Positions 1 to 12,690 of a DNA stretch of 64,000 bases are shown piece by piece (position 1 is the stretch's first letter; each line of letters starts with the position of its first letter). Origin of the DNA: Chaetorhynchus papuensis (Eukaryota > Chordata > Aves > Passeriformes > Rhipiduridae); assembly GCA_013396525.1 (NCBI GenBank), contig VWYX01000662.1, forward strand, positions 409,574 to 473,573, read 5' to 3'. The position numbers were made by a program, and so were the translations under genes. Below the pieces are notes generated by a model. The model saw only the letters and a list, made by a program, of their open reading frames with translations. It ran no database searches and had not been told where the DNA came from.

Positions 1-2415
1 AAACGGAACAGAATTTACCTGAATTCTTGTGTTAGTTTATTAGCGTGGGTTTTTTGCAGGCAGGCAGGATGTTGCCTAATAGCCTCTTTGACAAGCACCT
101 GCCTGATCAACTCCTGTTGAGAGAGACTCCACATCTAAGTGGTTTGTAAAGGGTTAATCAATTATTAATAATGTCTGAATACATAATAGGCACAAGGGGC
201 TACGCCACAGCTGGGTATAAAAATGCCGATATCAGGAGATCGTGTTAGGGAGGAATAAAAGCAACCTGTTGGCCTGGACTGCTTACACCCTGAAACACAT
301 ATGAAATTGTTAGCAAACCTTTGAAAGTGTTTTGTAACTAAATCCTTAGTAGAACATGCAATCCTTTTTTCGTTCATTTTTTTCCCATCCATTGCCTTTA
401 AACATTAAAATGGTAGCACATCAGAAGACAAGGCTGCAAAACCATAAGTGCAGAAACAACCAACAGAGGGAATACCGAGTGTTTGCAGGAGGAGCGGAGC
501 AAGTGTGCCGTGTCCTGTGCTGGGAGAGCCGGCAGCGTGTGAAGGCTTCTCCTCAGTAAAAGAAACATGCCAAAAGAATTCAACAAACACAGATGAGCTT
601 CCTTTTTGCTACAAGGGTGGCCATTCCTTTTGACCCTATGAGCCATGTGCCCCAATCTTTCTGTGGCTGAGAGCCATGAGACACACACCTCAGAGACCTG
701 AAAGGAAAGGGACCTCCAGGAGAGTTTCAGAGGCAGGAAACACTAACTGCTCCCCAGGGCCCCGCTGTCACAGCCGAGCCAGGGTGGTCTGCAGTGACCG
801 CTCCGCTCACTTCCCCAGTGCCCCCCCTCAGTGGCAGCTTCAGCCTCCTTGCCTGTGATTGCCAGCACTCTGCCTCACACAGCAGTGGAACTCCCACTGA
901 CCTGCCTGGGCCATTGCCCTGCTACACCCAGGCTGGACCACAGTAGGGGAGCCACATTCCCGATGTTTGCAAGCCTCGAGCCACTGCTATTCTACAGGAA
1001 CAAAAACGGAAAGTAAATTGGACAAAAGGAAAAGTGTGATTGCTTTGCTGACCTTAGCTGTTATCTCATGCAGTGTTTGTCAGTTTGTCCCATCTATCTA
1101 TTTCTTACTCTGTGTAGATTAAATGACCTCTTGGGCAGGAATTCTGCTTTCACAATGTGGTCATTGCAATTCCTAAACAAATGAATAAAAAATTAACACG
1201 CATCCTTGTACCTAAATAAATCTATCTAGCAGCCATATCCACCTAACTGACTAGTACCCCAATCCTCTAGTCTTGGAAAAACAATTAAACTCCTTAGGAG
1301 TTTTTCCCGAGATGTTTTGGGATGCCATTTCTATTGTGGCTTTTAAAGTGGGTTTGTTCCATTCTCAGTTCATGTTCAAACCACCAACAACTGGTTAATA
1401 ATATAATTATTATGATCTTAAACCAGCATGTTTTAGTGCACAAATGCATGTTCTCTTTTTAAGCATGGGCAGACTCTTTCCATCCTGCCAGGCTTAGTTT
1501 CAGGTATCTTAACCCCACATAAACCTCACTACTCTTCACTAGAACACCACAGAAACCCCTAATGAGCAGTCAGGGAAACATTTGTTCCTCCTTTCCACTT
1601 CCAGAATGTCTGATCATTCAGGATCCATCATAAATGTTTCCTGGCTGACTTTGCCTTACACATGAACTGTGTTTTGACGGTTTTTTTCCCCTTCTCTTTT
1701 TTCCCCCCTTTTTTACAAGCATCATTGCATTTTGTCAGCAAGCAACTTAGGCCAATCTCACAAATAGTTTAGTTTATAGCTTATGAAATGAAATGATGTA
1801 AGGGACCACTCCAAACAGGGTCAATTTAAACAGACAGCCAACTCTGTAACCTCAAGGGACATGGATTGGGTTGAGGGAAGGCACCAAGCAGTGTGGGCTC
1901 CCAAAGATTGTTGCCAGGTGGACTACAGATGTTGGGATTCAGTCCACTTGCCTGGCATTCACCTTGGGAGATGCTAATTTGGTCCTATGCATGCAGAAAA
2001 TTAACATGTGTATACACAATCACTCTGCAAAGGCCCCTCTCTGGGTCTGCTTTCTGAAACCCTGAGGTCTATAGGTAGAGTAAAATGGCTTCGTAGGAAG
2101 ACTCAGCACAGCCTGTATCCATCCTGAGTTTGAATTTGTTTAGTCAGCTATCTCAGAAAAAACCCACAGTGTCCCTTGCTATAGATGGAAGCTGCACATG
2201 CAGCTGTGGTCACTGTCTTGCAGCTGTTAAATGAAGAAATACCATGTGAACACTTGATCTGGTTTCAAAAGACCTAAAAACACTGGCCAAGAAAAATGGT
2301 ACATCACGGTTCTTGGCCATTTGCCAAGACAAAGAAACTTGTAGATTTCTAGGGACAAGAGGCCATGTGAAAGGAATTTCCCTCCTTTCAAAGGCACATC
2401 AAAATATACCAGAGG
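1..2415. other. Unique-looking non-coding DNA
   Basis: I see no gene or recognisable transposon here. Positions 153-169 hold a cluster of TAAT cores (GTTAATCAATTATTAAT) that resembles an HNF1-type or homeodomain site, although such motifs are common in AT-rich DNA. Roughly 480-960 is GC-richer than its surroundings, with short frames on both strands that overlap each other and show no domain or splice logic. The rest is AT-rich and featureless to me. Confidence 0.5.
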
Positions 2416-2418
2416 GGT

Positions 2419-2437
2419 TATTTATTTATTTATTTTG
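2419..2437. repeat. (TTTA)n simple repeat
   Basis: About four and a half tandem copies of TTTA. It is short and probably of little consequence. No LINE or SINE body is visible next to it that would make it a retroposon tail. Confidence 0.8.
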
Positions 2438-2439
2438 TG

Positions 2440-5400
2440 TGTGCTTTTGGCACAGGTTTGATTGATTACTAATGCAGTAACAGCATTAAACTCACATTAC
2501 TTGAAGACCAACCCAGGAAACAAGGCAAATAGGACTGTAGGTCTGAGGTGCAACATAGAAGAGAAAGGCAGAATTATTTCACACTAAGCATAACAAGTAG
2601 ATGGATAAGAGTCCCTAAAAGCCAATTAAAGATAAAAGTTTATAGGGAGGAAAGGATTATTCTGTGGTGAAAGCTCAAGTGAAAAAGCTATTGGAGCAAT
2701 TTTTTTTTCTGACTCAGGCTTAGATATTGGCATGGGCAGGTACACAGGATAAAATGGTGTGGTGTGGAGCAAAGGTTGACAAGTTCTCCCTCCATGACCT
2801 ACCTCAAATCCCCAATGAATCAATATAGACACAGTGCTCTACTAATGGCAAATATTAATTTGGAGATGGGCTCTCCACACCATCTGAACTAATGCATATG
2901 TCCCCCCAAGGAGCTGCACCCCAACCTCCTTTCATGAGCTGCAGAAGAGGGACAATTCCAGTGCCTCATTTGCATCAGGAGCAATCACATGGATATCAGA
3001 AAACTGTCTTTAGAGTCAATTGTCATTAGGCATGCAGAACAAAGCAACAAGCCTTCTCATTGCTTTTGTTTGGCTGTTTATCCAGAAGGACAGAGGGGGA
3101 TGTTTAAAAAGCCAGGCAAAGGGATATAGGACACCCAAAAAGAGATCAGGTCCTTCAGGGACAATTATATTTTCTTTATCCAAAAGCATCTTCTGTAGTT
3201 AGCTGTGCAAAATGTCTGGCTTGGGCCAGCTCCTGGGCTTGTGTATGTACTGGAGACTGGAGCCAAACTCTCCTGACAGGAAATGAGTGAGACTGCAAAG
3301 AGTATTTTGACAATACAAGAGAAACTCATAAGTTCTGGTAACCATGCTATTTTATTGGTTTATTTGTTTAATATTGATACTGTATTAAAGGTCAAAAGTA
3401 CATTAGATGTTAGGAGAAATAAATATGCTGGTGAACAGATAAATCCTATGGAACTCCCAGTAATTAACAAGGTCCATATGTAGAGTTTGCTCCTAAGAGA
3501 ACAAACTTTTTCCTCCAGTCTGAACAGACAAATCCCTTTTTTGCTAAATCCATATGCAAGGTTTATGAGCTAAACCTTGCTGCCCTTTCTCAAGGGAAAC
3601 TCCCATTGAGCTTAGAGGGAGTTTCCTCTGAATAAGACTTTGGCCTGTGACTTTGGCTGCCTTTCCACTGCCCTTGAATATTCCCTTCTTCTTAAGGCAC
3701 CCTCAAATTCAGTGCTGACTCAATACTGACCACACTTCTGTGAGCAGAGGACATGCTGTCAGGCCCTTTTGCCTGGTTCTCGGAAAAAATATTTCCATTT
3801 CTAGTAGATTTTCTTGCTTGCATTCCTCTGCATGTACAAACCTAATGGAGGAAGTTGAGCTTCCTGTGGGCGTTAGTCTGAAATAGCATCCGAGGACTGG
3901 AAGAAGTGGCTTTATTATGGACTTAGTCCCAAGCTCTAGAAATCAAGGGATTGCGGATTGTTTGCAATTGAGAACTTGAGGAAGACATTTGTCCTGCTCA
4001 CAGTACAAGCCAGAATGTCCAACAGATCTTTGATATAAGAAAGAGGTTAAAGCCAAAGACATCAGAGCACATGGTCACCTGCATTACATCTCGTATGAAA
4101 TATGCTTAGGAATCAGGAGATTACTATGGAGAAAAACGCCATTTGGAGATGAGGTTAAATGCTGATTAAAGGAAGCTGAATGTGTCATGCAGTGATCCCT
4201 CCCACAAACATATCCTGCATTTGCGTTTCCTCTTTACTCTAGAAATCCTCTTTGGCTGCTTTGTTAATCCTTTCAAAGTGTCCGTCCCAGATGCTGAAGC
4301 ATCAGGACCAATTGATAGTCTCACCTGCTCCGCAAAATTCCCCAGAGCACAACTGAGCAGAGCTGGTATTCCAGCCTTCAGCTGCTGGCCCTTCAGAGCC
4401 CACCTAACTGTGGCTCTGAACTTGTCTTGGAGAAATTGATCAGCAACCAAATTTTTTAAAATAATTTGAAAGTAAAAATCAATATTGCACTAAACATTCT
4501 AGCAAAGAATTTTAAGTGTTGTCATGAGCTCTGATCTTCAGGGGCAGCTAAAGTTTTCTTAAAATACCGATCAGAGGTGTCCTTTTCTGTGTAGAACTTT
4601 AGAAAGGTAAGCCCATATCTTGGGGATGACATGATTTTTACCTAAGGAAAAAGTCATGACCCTCACCAGGAGGATGATCAGGGTGCTTGCTGAGGCTGAG
4701 TGTTAATTGCCCCCTTTGCCCCTTCCCTGTGAGCAGTTTCATCAGTAAGGCCATGGGGATAACAGTTGTCAGAGCCTGGGAGAGGAAACGAGGGAGGGAG
4801 CCATGACTCCCATGTTGAGAAGTTTCTTTGAAGGTCTGCCAGTTTAGGATCTTTCACATAATATTTTTTTCAAAAAAAAAAAAAAAAATCCAAAGGTAAT
4901 AAGTTACAGAGAGTACAAGGTATTTTATGCTTTGTGGTGTGATGATCAAAAGATGTTATCATTCTGTTTCACATGTTTGCAGACAGTTAGTTGTTACTCT
5001 CAGTAAGTTACAGGCAGCTCTTGTTTCCCTTGCATGCTAAAATTTCATCTTGTTAAAGGGTGGTTTGTGGGTGAGTGCACAAGGGAAAGGAGAAGAGGCT
5101 TTTTGCTTTTCTGCCTCCTCTTTCTACCTTGTCCAGGATTCATCCTCAGATTCTCCAATATGAATACTGACATTGAGAGCAGCACTGGGAAATAGAAAGA
5201 GGAAAAAATGCCAGTTGCATTTCTGATTAGTATTTACAGCATCCACTCAAAAAATTTGGATGGAATATCCCAAGGACTTAGGATGACACAGCTGAGAGTT
5301 CCCCAGAAAACAGCATATATTTGTAAAGTGTTGGTGCAATCCATTACTGTACTACCAGGGCAGTTCTCCTCCAGGACCAACATCCTGACAGACACTTTGG

Positions 5401-8400
5401 CTTAAGAGTCATCATAAAAGAGGCCAAACCCTTTTCCTTAGTCTGAAAGCATCAGAAATTTTCAATTTCCAGGATCCTTTGTTCTGGTTTTTATGTTGTG
5501 TCTATTTCCAGGTTCCATATGGTATCTAAAATGAAAATGTTGTGAGAGGCAAGTCTGGTAGTACAGCTGAGATGGCAAAGAGTGAAGGTAAATCCCAATA
5601 AAATAGCCAGCCACCTCTCAGACTGATGCCTAATCTTGATTAGATTTTTAGGATTTCTTTTGAAAATTTCCACTTTGCATCTCAGGAAATAGTTCCTGCA
5701 TTTTGTTCTTTAAGTGGAAAAGCCATTGGACAAACTGAATCTTAAAACAACAAAAAGCCAATAGTGACAACAACAAGAAAGATGCATTGGTAACACATCA
5801 TCAAACACCTTCATAATGGTTTCTTTATGCAAACTTTATAGCCTTCGGACTGTTTCCTGATTCTGTTCTTTCCAGTACCTTATTTCAATAAAAGCATCTA
5901 TAAACCTTTTAAACAATTCTGAAGATTGGTCCTTATTCTCATGATTTAGGATGTGCAGTTATATAGAAAGCTTGCATAAACTGCTAGTGGATGGTATAAA
6001 TGGAGCATCCTCCTCTTCAAGACTCACTGTTTGTAAGCCCTGTGTAAATACTTTATGTTACACTTCAATGCTGCTTTTCATTTCCTGCAGAGACCCTCTT
6101 TTTGTGTTGTTGGACTGATGAAGAACAAAATAGAGAACTGGGTAAATTTCCTTAAATAAATGTGAACTTAGCAGATCCATTACCCAGATCTTGAACTGAA
6201 AATAAACCTAAATCCTGTTACCTGTTACGTAAAGGAGTTTGCATTCTACTTTCTCGTTAATCCAGTCCTGTGATGAGTAATCTGTTTGTACAACAATCTA
6301 GTCAGAACCATGCAATACTGCAACATTTCAGGAGGCTCTATGGCAGCAGGATTTCTACTAGTTTCTACTCCATATGTTCTAAATTTTCAGAAATATTTTG
6401 AACATCCAAATCTTGAGATATGAACAGAGGTAATCTGAGCTATGGGCAAAATTGGCTGGTAAATCTCACACTATGGCTTGAGTCCCACCTCTAGGTTTGA
6501 GGTTGTTTGTCATCAAACCAGAATAGTGATAATATCATACTAAATAAACTTCAACTTCTATCTCAGCAATTTCAGTACCATAATATTTGTATAATAGCAA
6601 AATTTACATAGCTTTCTTGTTTTCTCTAAGTCTTCAAAGCATATGTGGGATTTATTATTATCATTATTCTGCTTTGGTATTTTATCTGTCTCCCTATCTT
6701 CCTTTGTTTTGCTGAGAATGAAAAAGTGAATCAGATGCCATAAGTTTTGGTTTTGCATTCGAAACTTACGAGATCTGCAATCACACTCACCTTTTTCAGA
6801 AGAGAACACTGCAATATTTGGCCATATGTTAAGAGGATTCTGTGACTTGCTGAACTTTAACAGAAATGTCAGCTTCCCTAATCAAAGTATGTGTCAGAGT
6901 TGCTCTTTCAAATGCTAGAGATACCATCTCAAACACTTCATTTATGGTGTCAGACTTCTGAAAAGGATTTGCTTAAGTTTGCTAAGGCCATTAAGAATCA
7001 TAACCTTAATGTTGTGTGGTTGGCATTGTCCTATTTGTCTCAGTAACCTTATCTCTTAGAAAAGTAGCTGGATGACAAAGATATTTTCTCTAAGGATCTT
7101 TAACCTGTTGTGTTGCATGTAAACTGCACAGAAAGCTTGCAATAAAGTACATTAAAAGATGTGGTTTCTCTTACCCTTTACATAGGCATTAGTCTAATAT
7201 TGCTGAAGACTGTCACTGTGAATGGAACTACTCTGTGAATAACTGCAAAAAAATATTGGAAAGATATCATAGTGGAGATTTTATAACTTTTTTTCCTGTA
7301 AAAAGGAACACTGGGGCTGTATTAGGGTCTCTTCGCATGACGTTGTTTAACTGTCCTGGCCAGTCCCTGGCAGTAGGATGCTAGCAGCAGACACAGTCCC
7401 TTTTGCGTGGATAAAATGCTCTGATAAAGTGCTCAGATTATAAGCTCAAGATGCTTTAAAATGGTGAATTTAAGGGCATGATGGTGTTTTCCCCTGAGTC
7501 TTTTCAATTTTTATTGTAATCAGTGTGTGTGAAAGGTGCTCAGATCCTTAACAATTTCCTTTTGAATTTATGATTTTGCATATTAAAAGCAGTTTTACAT
7601 ATATCTTCCTTTTAATTCACATGGGAAAGATACTCACTAAACACTTTATTTCTTTTTTTCTCATGGGAGAGAGAGCTGCTGTACTCATCTGTACTTATGT
7701 TTTTGTTAACTCTTTTCAAAAATCCAAGCTGAACGTAGATTTCGCACCTTTCACTCAGGAAGAAATCCGAATGAAACATGGGTGCATTTAAACCAACCAA
7801 AGCACATAAATTGAATTTTAAAATTTTAATGGAAATGTAACCCTATCCTTTGACAGAGAGTTTTCCCACTTATGACAAAAACAGAGCTACAGTTTACTGA
7901 GAGGAGTTTTAAACAGAAATATTTTTAGTGAAATCTTCACCTGTTAAAGAAGTAGGCCAGCTTCTTTAAAAATGACTTAAAGAAAATGTAAAATGTTTCA
8001 ATAGCTGGTTTCCTACACTGCTTTTTCCTTTTATGCATTTGGACTGTGGATCGTATCATTTATAGAAACAAAATAAAAATAAGTCTTTGTAACAGTGATT
8101 ATATCCAAGGTTTTGCACAAACTGTAACAATTGTTAATGTTTTGCAGTAGGCCAAGACACATCAAAAGGCTATTTCTGAAATAGACCTTTTGAAAGGGTC
8201 TTTCATTATTAGGCCCACTTGGCCTATAGCCTGGTCAGGCTCCTGATGGAGGCAATGACCCTGGTCTGTCCATAACAAACCCAAGATCCTCCAGGATGCT
8301 TCTATGCAGCAGTCACTGAGTTGAGTATAAGCACAGATGAGCCAGCTGCTGGAAGATTGCTGTCCAGAATATTTACCCAGCAGGCTGCAATATTGCCCAG

Positions 8401-8640
8401 CACAGCCAGTGTAAGGGCTCTTTGGGCACTGCAGCAGAGATCGCAGTGTCATTGGGCTGGGTGAGTGCCCCGCTGGATGTGCTCCTGAGTAACCTGCTCT
8501 TGACCTTCACAGGTGCCTTCCCACTTTAGCCAAGTCTCTGATGCTGCATTATGTCTGCTCTCTTTTCCCCTGGCTCTTTGAATATTTGACTGCTTCACCT
8601 CATTTCACAAAGCATATTAATCCAGTATAACCATGTAATG
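2440..8640. other. Unique-looking non-coding DNA
   Basis: This is AT-rich sequence without a recognisable repeat family or exon. The open frames are all under about 100 codons, lack low-complexity or domain signatures, and overlap on opposite strands, as expected by chance. A 17-base A run lies at 4872-4888. It has no transposon body or target-site duplication that I could see. I found no tRNA-like cloverleaf. Confidence 0.5.
4872..4888. repeat. Poly(A) run
   Basis: A run of 17 A, preceded by a T run (TTTTTTTC), so the local sequence could form a small A/T hairpin. There is no evidence that it is the tail of a retrocopy: upstream sequence does not read as an mRNA. Confidence 0.8.
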
Positions 8641-8644
8641 CTTC

Positions 8645-9400
8645 CATTTACCCTTCACAGGGCAATTCCCCCTCCTGTCCATTCTTTACTGCCCTTGGCT
8701 TGCAGCAAGGAGCCCTGAGAGGTCTGTTTTCTCCCCCTGCCTCCTTTGAGGGTGGCACCTCTCCACCTTGCCCTGGTGATGTGCGGAGTGAAAACCATTT
8801 CCCAGTCTGCCAGGCTGCCCACGCCAAACATGGGGCTGGGGCAAATGGGGAACAGCTGAACAGAGCCAACATTCAGGCTGCTGCTGCTCTTTCCCCGTCC
8901 TTTTCCAGCCAGCGTGATGAGGAATAAATGGAGACCTGGATGAATGCTCAATAAGAGAAAGGTGTAAGATACCCTCCTTCTCTCAGCAGTGCTTTTGCCT
9001 GGCCTTCATTTCAATTGCTGAATCCATTTAAAGTTTATCTTTGTCCTGCGGTACCAGTAAGCAAGGCTGGCAATTCCCCCAGTCCTACAGCCTCGCTTTG
9101 CTGCCCTTTTCTTGGATGCCAGCGTTTCCTGTTAAAAGGATTCCATTTAATACCCTGCAAATTATCTGGGGTGGTGCAGAGCAATTTATTTTGTAAGCCT
9201 TATGCTGTGGATTGAAATTGCTTTTCCTCATCTCGGTGCGTGGCAGCGGGGAGCGCGGTCCCCTCCCTGTGCCGGGCCTGGGGCTGCATCCTGGTGCTGA
9301 GCCACTGCTGCCACAGGCTCTGGCAGCACCTGAACCTGCTCCTGCCTCCTTCCAGGGGGCAGGAAGCAACAAAACCAAGCAGACTTTGCACACATAAACA
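8645..9400. other. GC-richer patch, no gene recognised
   Basis: The stretch is visibly richer in G and C than its flanks. A small cluster of CpG dinucleotides lies at about 9233-9285 (GTGCGTGG, GGAGCGCGGTCC, GTGCCGGGCC). Several short frames overlap here on both strands, which is what GC-rich DNA with few stop codons produces. I see no splice-flanked exon, no initiator context and no conserved domain. It could be a weak CpG cluster or distal regulatory element. Confidence 0.35.
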
Positions 9401-12175
9401 GGTTTTTGAAGAGGCTCATTTCTTCAATGAAAACAAGACTTTGACTCACTTTACACCATTTGAGGGAGAGAAAAGGTTAGACCTTTTCTTCTAACTCAGG
9501 GTTTGTACCCAGAAAGATGCCCAGGTTGCAGTCCCAGACATGGGGTGAGCAATTAGGGGTCCTGGCACTGATCATAGCTGCTTGCACAGACAAAATAGGC
9601 AGAACGAAGTCACACAGGGGGATGGTGGTGTTTTGCCCTTCATCCTGACTCTTTTAGAAATCAAAAAATATCAATTTTGCAGGAAAGGAATCCCCAAACT
9701 TCCTGGCTTTCCTAGAGCAAAGCTGTGTCAGAGTTGTCTCAAATTAGAAAGAGGATACGAAAGAGCCAACTCGTTTGTTTGATATAGTTTAGCAAAGAAC
9801 TCCATTGCAAAACACACAACTCAACATTTTCTTTAATGACTAAATTCTTGCCAGCATACAAAGAAAAGGAAGTTTAAAACTATATGAAAGAACTCGCTCT
9901 GTTCCCTCCCCTAACTGTTTGCTTCCCTACCAGTATTTATATTTTTGTGAACAACTTGAAGTCCCAGCCACCCCATAGCATAGATATCATTCAGACAGAC
10001 ACTGAGAATCATCCAGCAGAATGCATTCCCACAATATTTAGCAGCATTTAGAAGAGCATTTGGTATGGATGTGAAAAAAAGAGCATCTTATAAAACCTAA
10101 AATAAACTTGTCCAGACAGAAAATTCATGCTTCATTATTTAGGTCAATCTCTAATTTCTAGGGATTAAAGTGAATCTTTCAAAAGGATAGATTATACTTC
10201 CACTTCTTTCCCTGGAGTATCTTCTACTATTTTATGAAGATCTGCTCTTAGTCACTGCCAGAGGGAAGGCATTTCATTTGATGTCTTTGATTCCATAAGG
10301 CAGTTCCTACTTCTTGATGAATTATAATTCAAAAATAGGCCAGAAAGGTTAAGAATGGAAAAAATAAAGTAACATAAGTCTTACTTTAGCAAAGGAAGAC
10401 CAAAGCTTGAAGACTTTTGTGGCCTTTTTCAAGGGCATTTAAAGAAGTTGTAGCAGACCTCTTCATTGTCCTATCCAAAAGAACAATCTTATTCTTGATC
10501 AGTATTTTTCTTTTAATTGAACAGCACTCTTGGTTTAATTTTTGTTTCTGAAAGAAAATCAGAAAAAAGGATGTCTTATCATTAGACTTCCAGAATTTAT
10601 CAGTTTTATTTACAATTGGGATGCAGTAAAGATGGCTCACTTGTTACTGATATTTTTTTTCCAGAATGTGAATAACCCTAAGAGCACTTGTTTAAAAACA
10701 TAAAAGTGATGGAATCTGAGATTCATGTAATGGGCACAGGAGGTACAGAGTGCTGAGGAATGCAAATACATTTATGACTAATTCGTTAGAGAAACTCCTC
10801 ATGGAAGATGTAGTTGATCATGATTTCCCTGTAGTGCTGTGAAAATTAATACTGCCTGGGTTATATCTACCCTAGAAATGAAAAGAGCTCAAGAGAAATA
10901 TCAGCTTTGGCCTTGCTTTTAAGAATGTGTAAATTTAGGGGGTCTGAATAGCATAACTTGCTTTGATTCTAGGTGTTTCTCAGAGTTTCTGATTTTCAGG
11001 CCTAATCTGAAGGTAATTCCTCATTGTCTGGGGAAAGAGTATCTGCCCACAGAGTCATCATAGAAGGGAAATAAATTCTATGCTACTCATTTTATTTAGA
11101 TGGACACATTATCCTACTAATTGTTTTTTTTTTCTTTTTTAAAGTAATATTTTTAAGTTTTTTGCACTGATTATCATATCATTTTAAATGATCTCTCTTG
11201 TCTCAGTTTTCTCAGCCTGTAAAACATAGTTAACAACTAGTCTGGGAAGTTCTGCACCTACAGGTCCTTCATAGGTGCAGGCGACCATGATAGTAAAACT
11301 CAAGTTGGACCATGTATTCAGAATGGAAAATTTGTTTGATTTTAAGACCCAGGAGTAAAGATGAGCCCAGAAGAAAGAATGAAAGACGATATCTGTCTTT
11401 CCTTTCAATCAGAAGAGTGTTTAAAGGTGAAGTTAGGACAATATTGCTGTAACAGCTGAGCTACATAATGAATGATTCATAGAAGGAGGGATAAATAGTT
11501 CTAGATAGTTGGTGAATTTTAGTTTACAATAAAGATTATAAATTTGTATTTGAAAACAGGAAAAAAACCTGCTGTATCATCTTTGGATTCCACAGCTATC
11601 TTCACTTAGATATCCATGGTTCAAACATGGGAAATGGGCTATTCAAATTACTATCACACAAAACCAGATGGAGTTTGATAGAAGGAAAATCTCCAAGCCG
11701 AGTTTGTTTCCAGTCCTTCCAATGTTTGAGAAAGGATGACCAGTGAGCATCCACCTTGGACAATCTGCATGTTTGTCAGTGAAACAAAGGCAAGGAAGTG
11801 CATTTACAATCCATAAATATGCATTGCACCAGACTTGAGGTTTCAGAAACAAATTAAATTCCCTTACTGTTGTACAGGGTGGCTGCAGGCTGCTATGCAG
11901 CTGCCATTTACTCTGCCTTACACACTCAGGGGTTACTGAAGGGTCTGTCTGGCTTGGTTGTTCAGCCACTGTTTTACCGGGGTTAAGGGCTCGCTGGTTA
12001 TTTTCCAAATTATATACAGGCTTTCTACTCAGAGATAATGAAATACCTGTAAAGTGATAGATGCAACAGCTTTTAGCTGCATATATCCTGAACTGTGGGT
12101 CAAACACATGGGTCTGCTAGAAGCTTATCCCTTCTTTCTTCTTTAAACCTTACTGTAGAATGACTTGAAAAATTC
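9401..12175. other. Unique-looking non-coding DNA
   Basis: AT-rich sequence with no repeat family or exon recognised. A 154-codon minus-strand frame (11643-12107) is one of the longest in the window. It has no domain, no codon bias I can point to and no neighbouring exon. I treat it as chance. Confidence 0.45.
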
Positions 12176-12179
12176 TGGG

Positions 12180-12690
12180 GCAAAATAAACAAATCAGACT
12201 GACAGAGTGGGAGAAAAGCAGCTTAAGAGAAGCCTGTCAGCACAACCTGCTCCCTTTTCTAACCTGGCAGCAATTCCCTCTGGGTTCCTGCCGTTCTCCT
12301 ATGCATTTCTCTTCCAACCCTCATTTCTCTACGGAGCTCCCTCAGCCCATCCGATTTTGAACATCTGCTGGCACTGAACTCCTGCAACTCTCAATCTGTT
12401 TCCCCTTGGCTTCCTTCTTCCTTCCAGTTAATCTTCCTTATTTTTGTCTTGGTGAGACTTCCCTTCTTCTCTCTCTCTTCCTGCTGCTATCACCATTTTA
12501 ATCTCGTCACACTCTGAGTGACACCAGACTGACTCTTCCTGGTGAGGAGACCCGAGTGACTCCCCATCCCCTGAGGCAGCTGCGTCTGTCTGCTAACATG
12601 CTACCACACAAAGGCCAGTCTTACTCTTCTCCTCTGGGCTCCCAGCACCCCTGGGCTTCCCCTTTGGCTCTCCTTGTGGTCTTTTGACCC
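12180..12690. other. Pyrimidine-rich patch
   Basis: On the plus strand this stretch is strongly biased to C and T (for example TTCCTTCTTCCTTCCAG and CTTCTCTCTCTCTTCC), with moderate GC. It resembles neither CR1 nor an LTR, and I see no open frame of interest. It may be a decayed simple-repeat region. Confidence 0.35.

Noticed and set aside
4872..4888. A run as the tail of a processed pseudogene
   Set aside because: Upstream sequence does not read as a coding or 3' UTR retrocopy, and I see no flanking target-site duplication.
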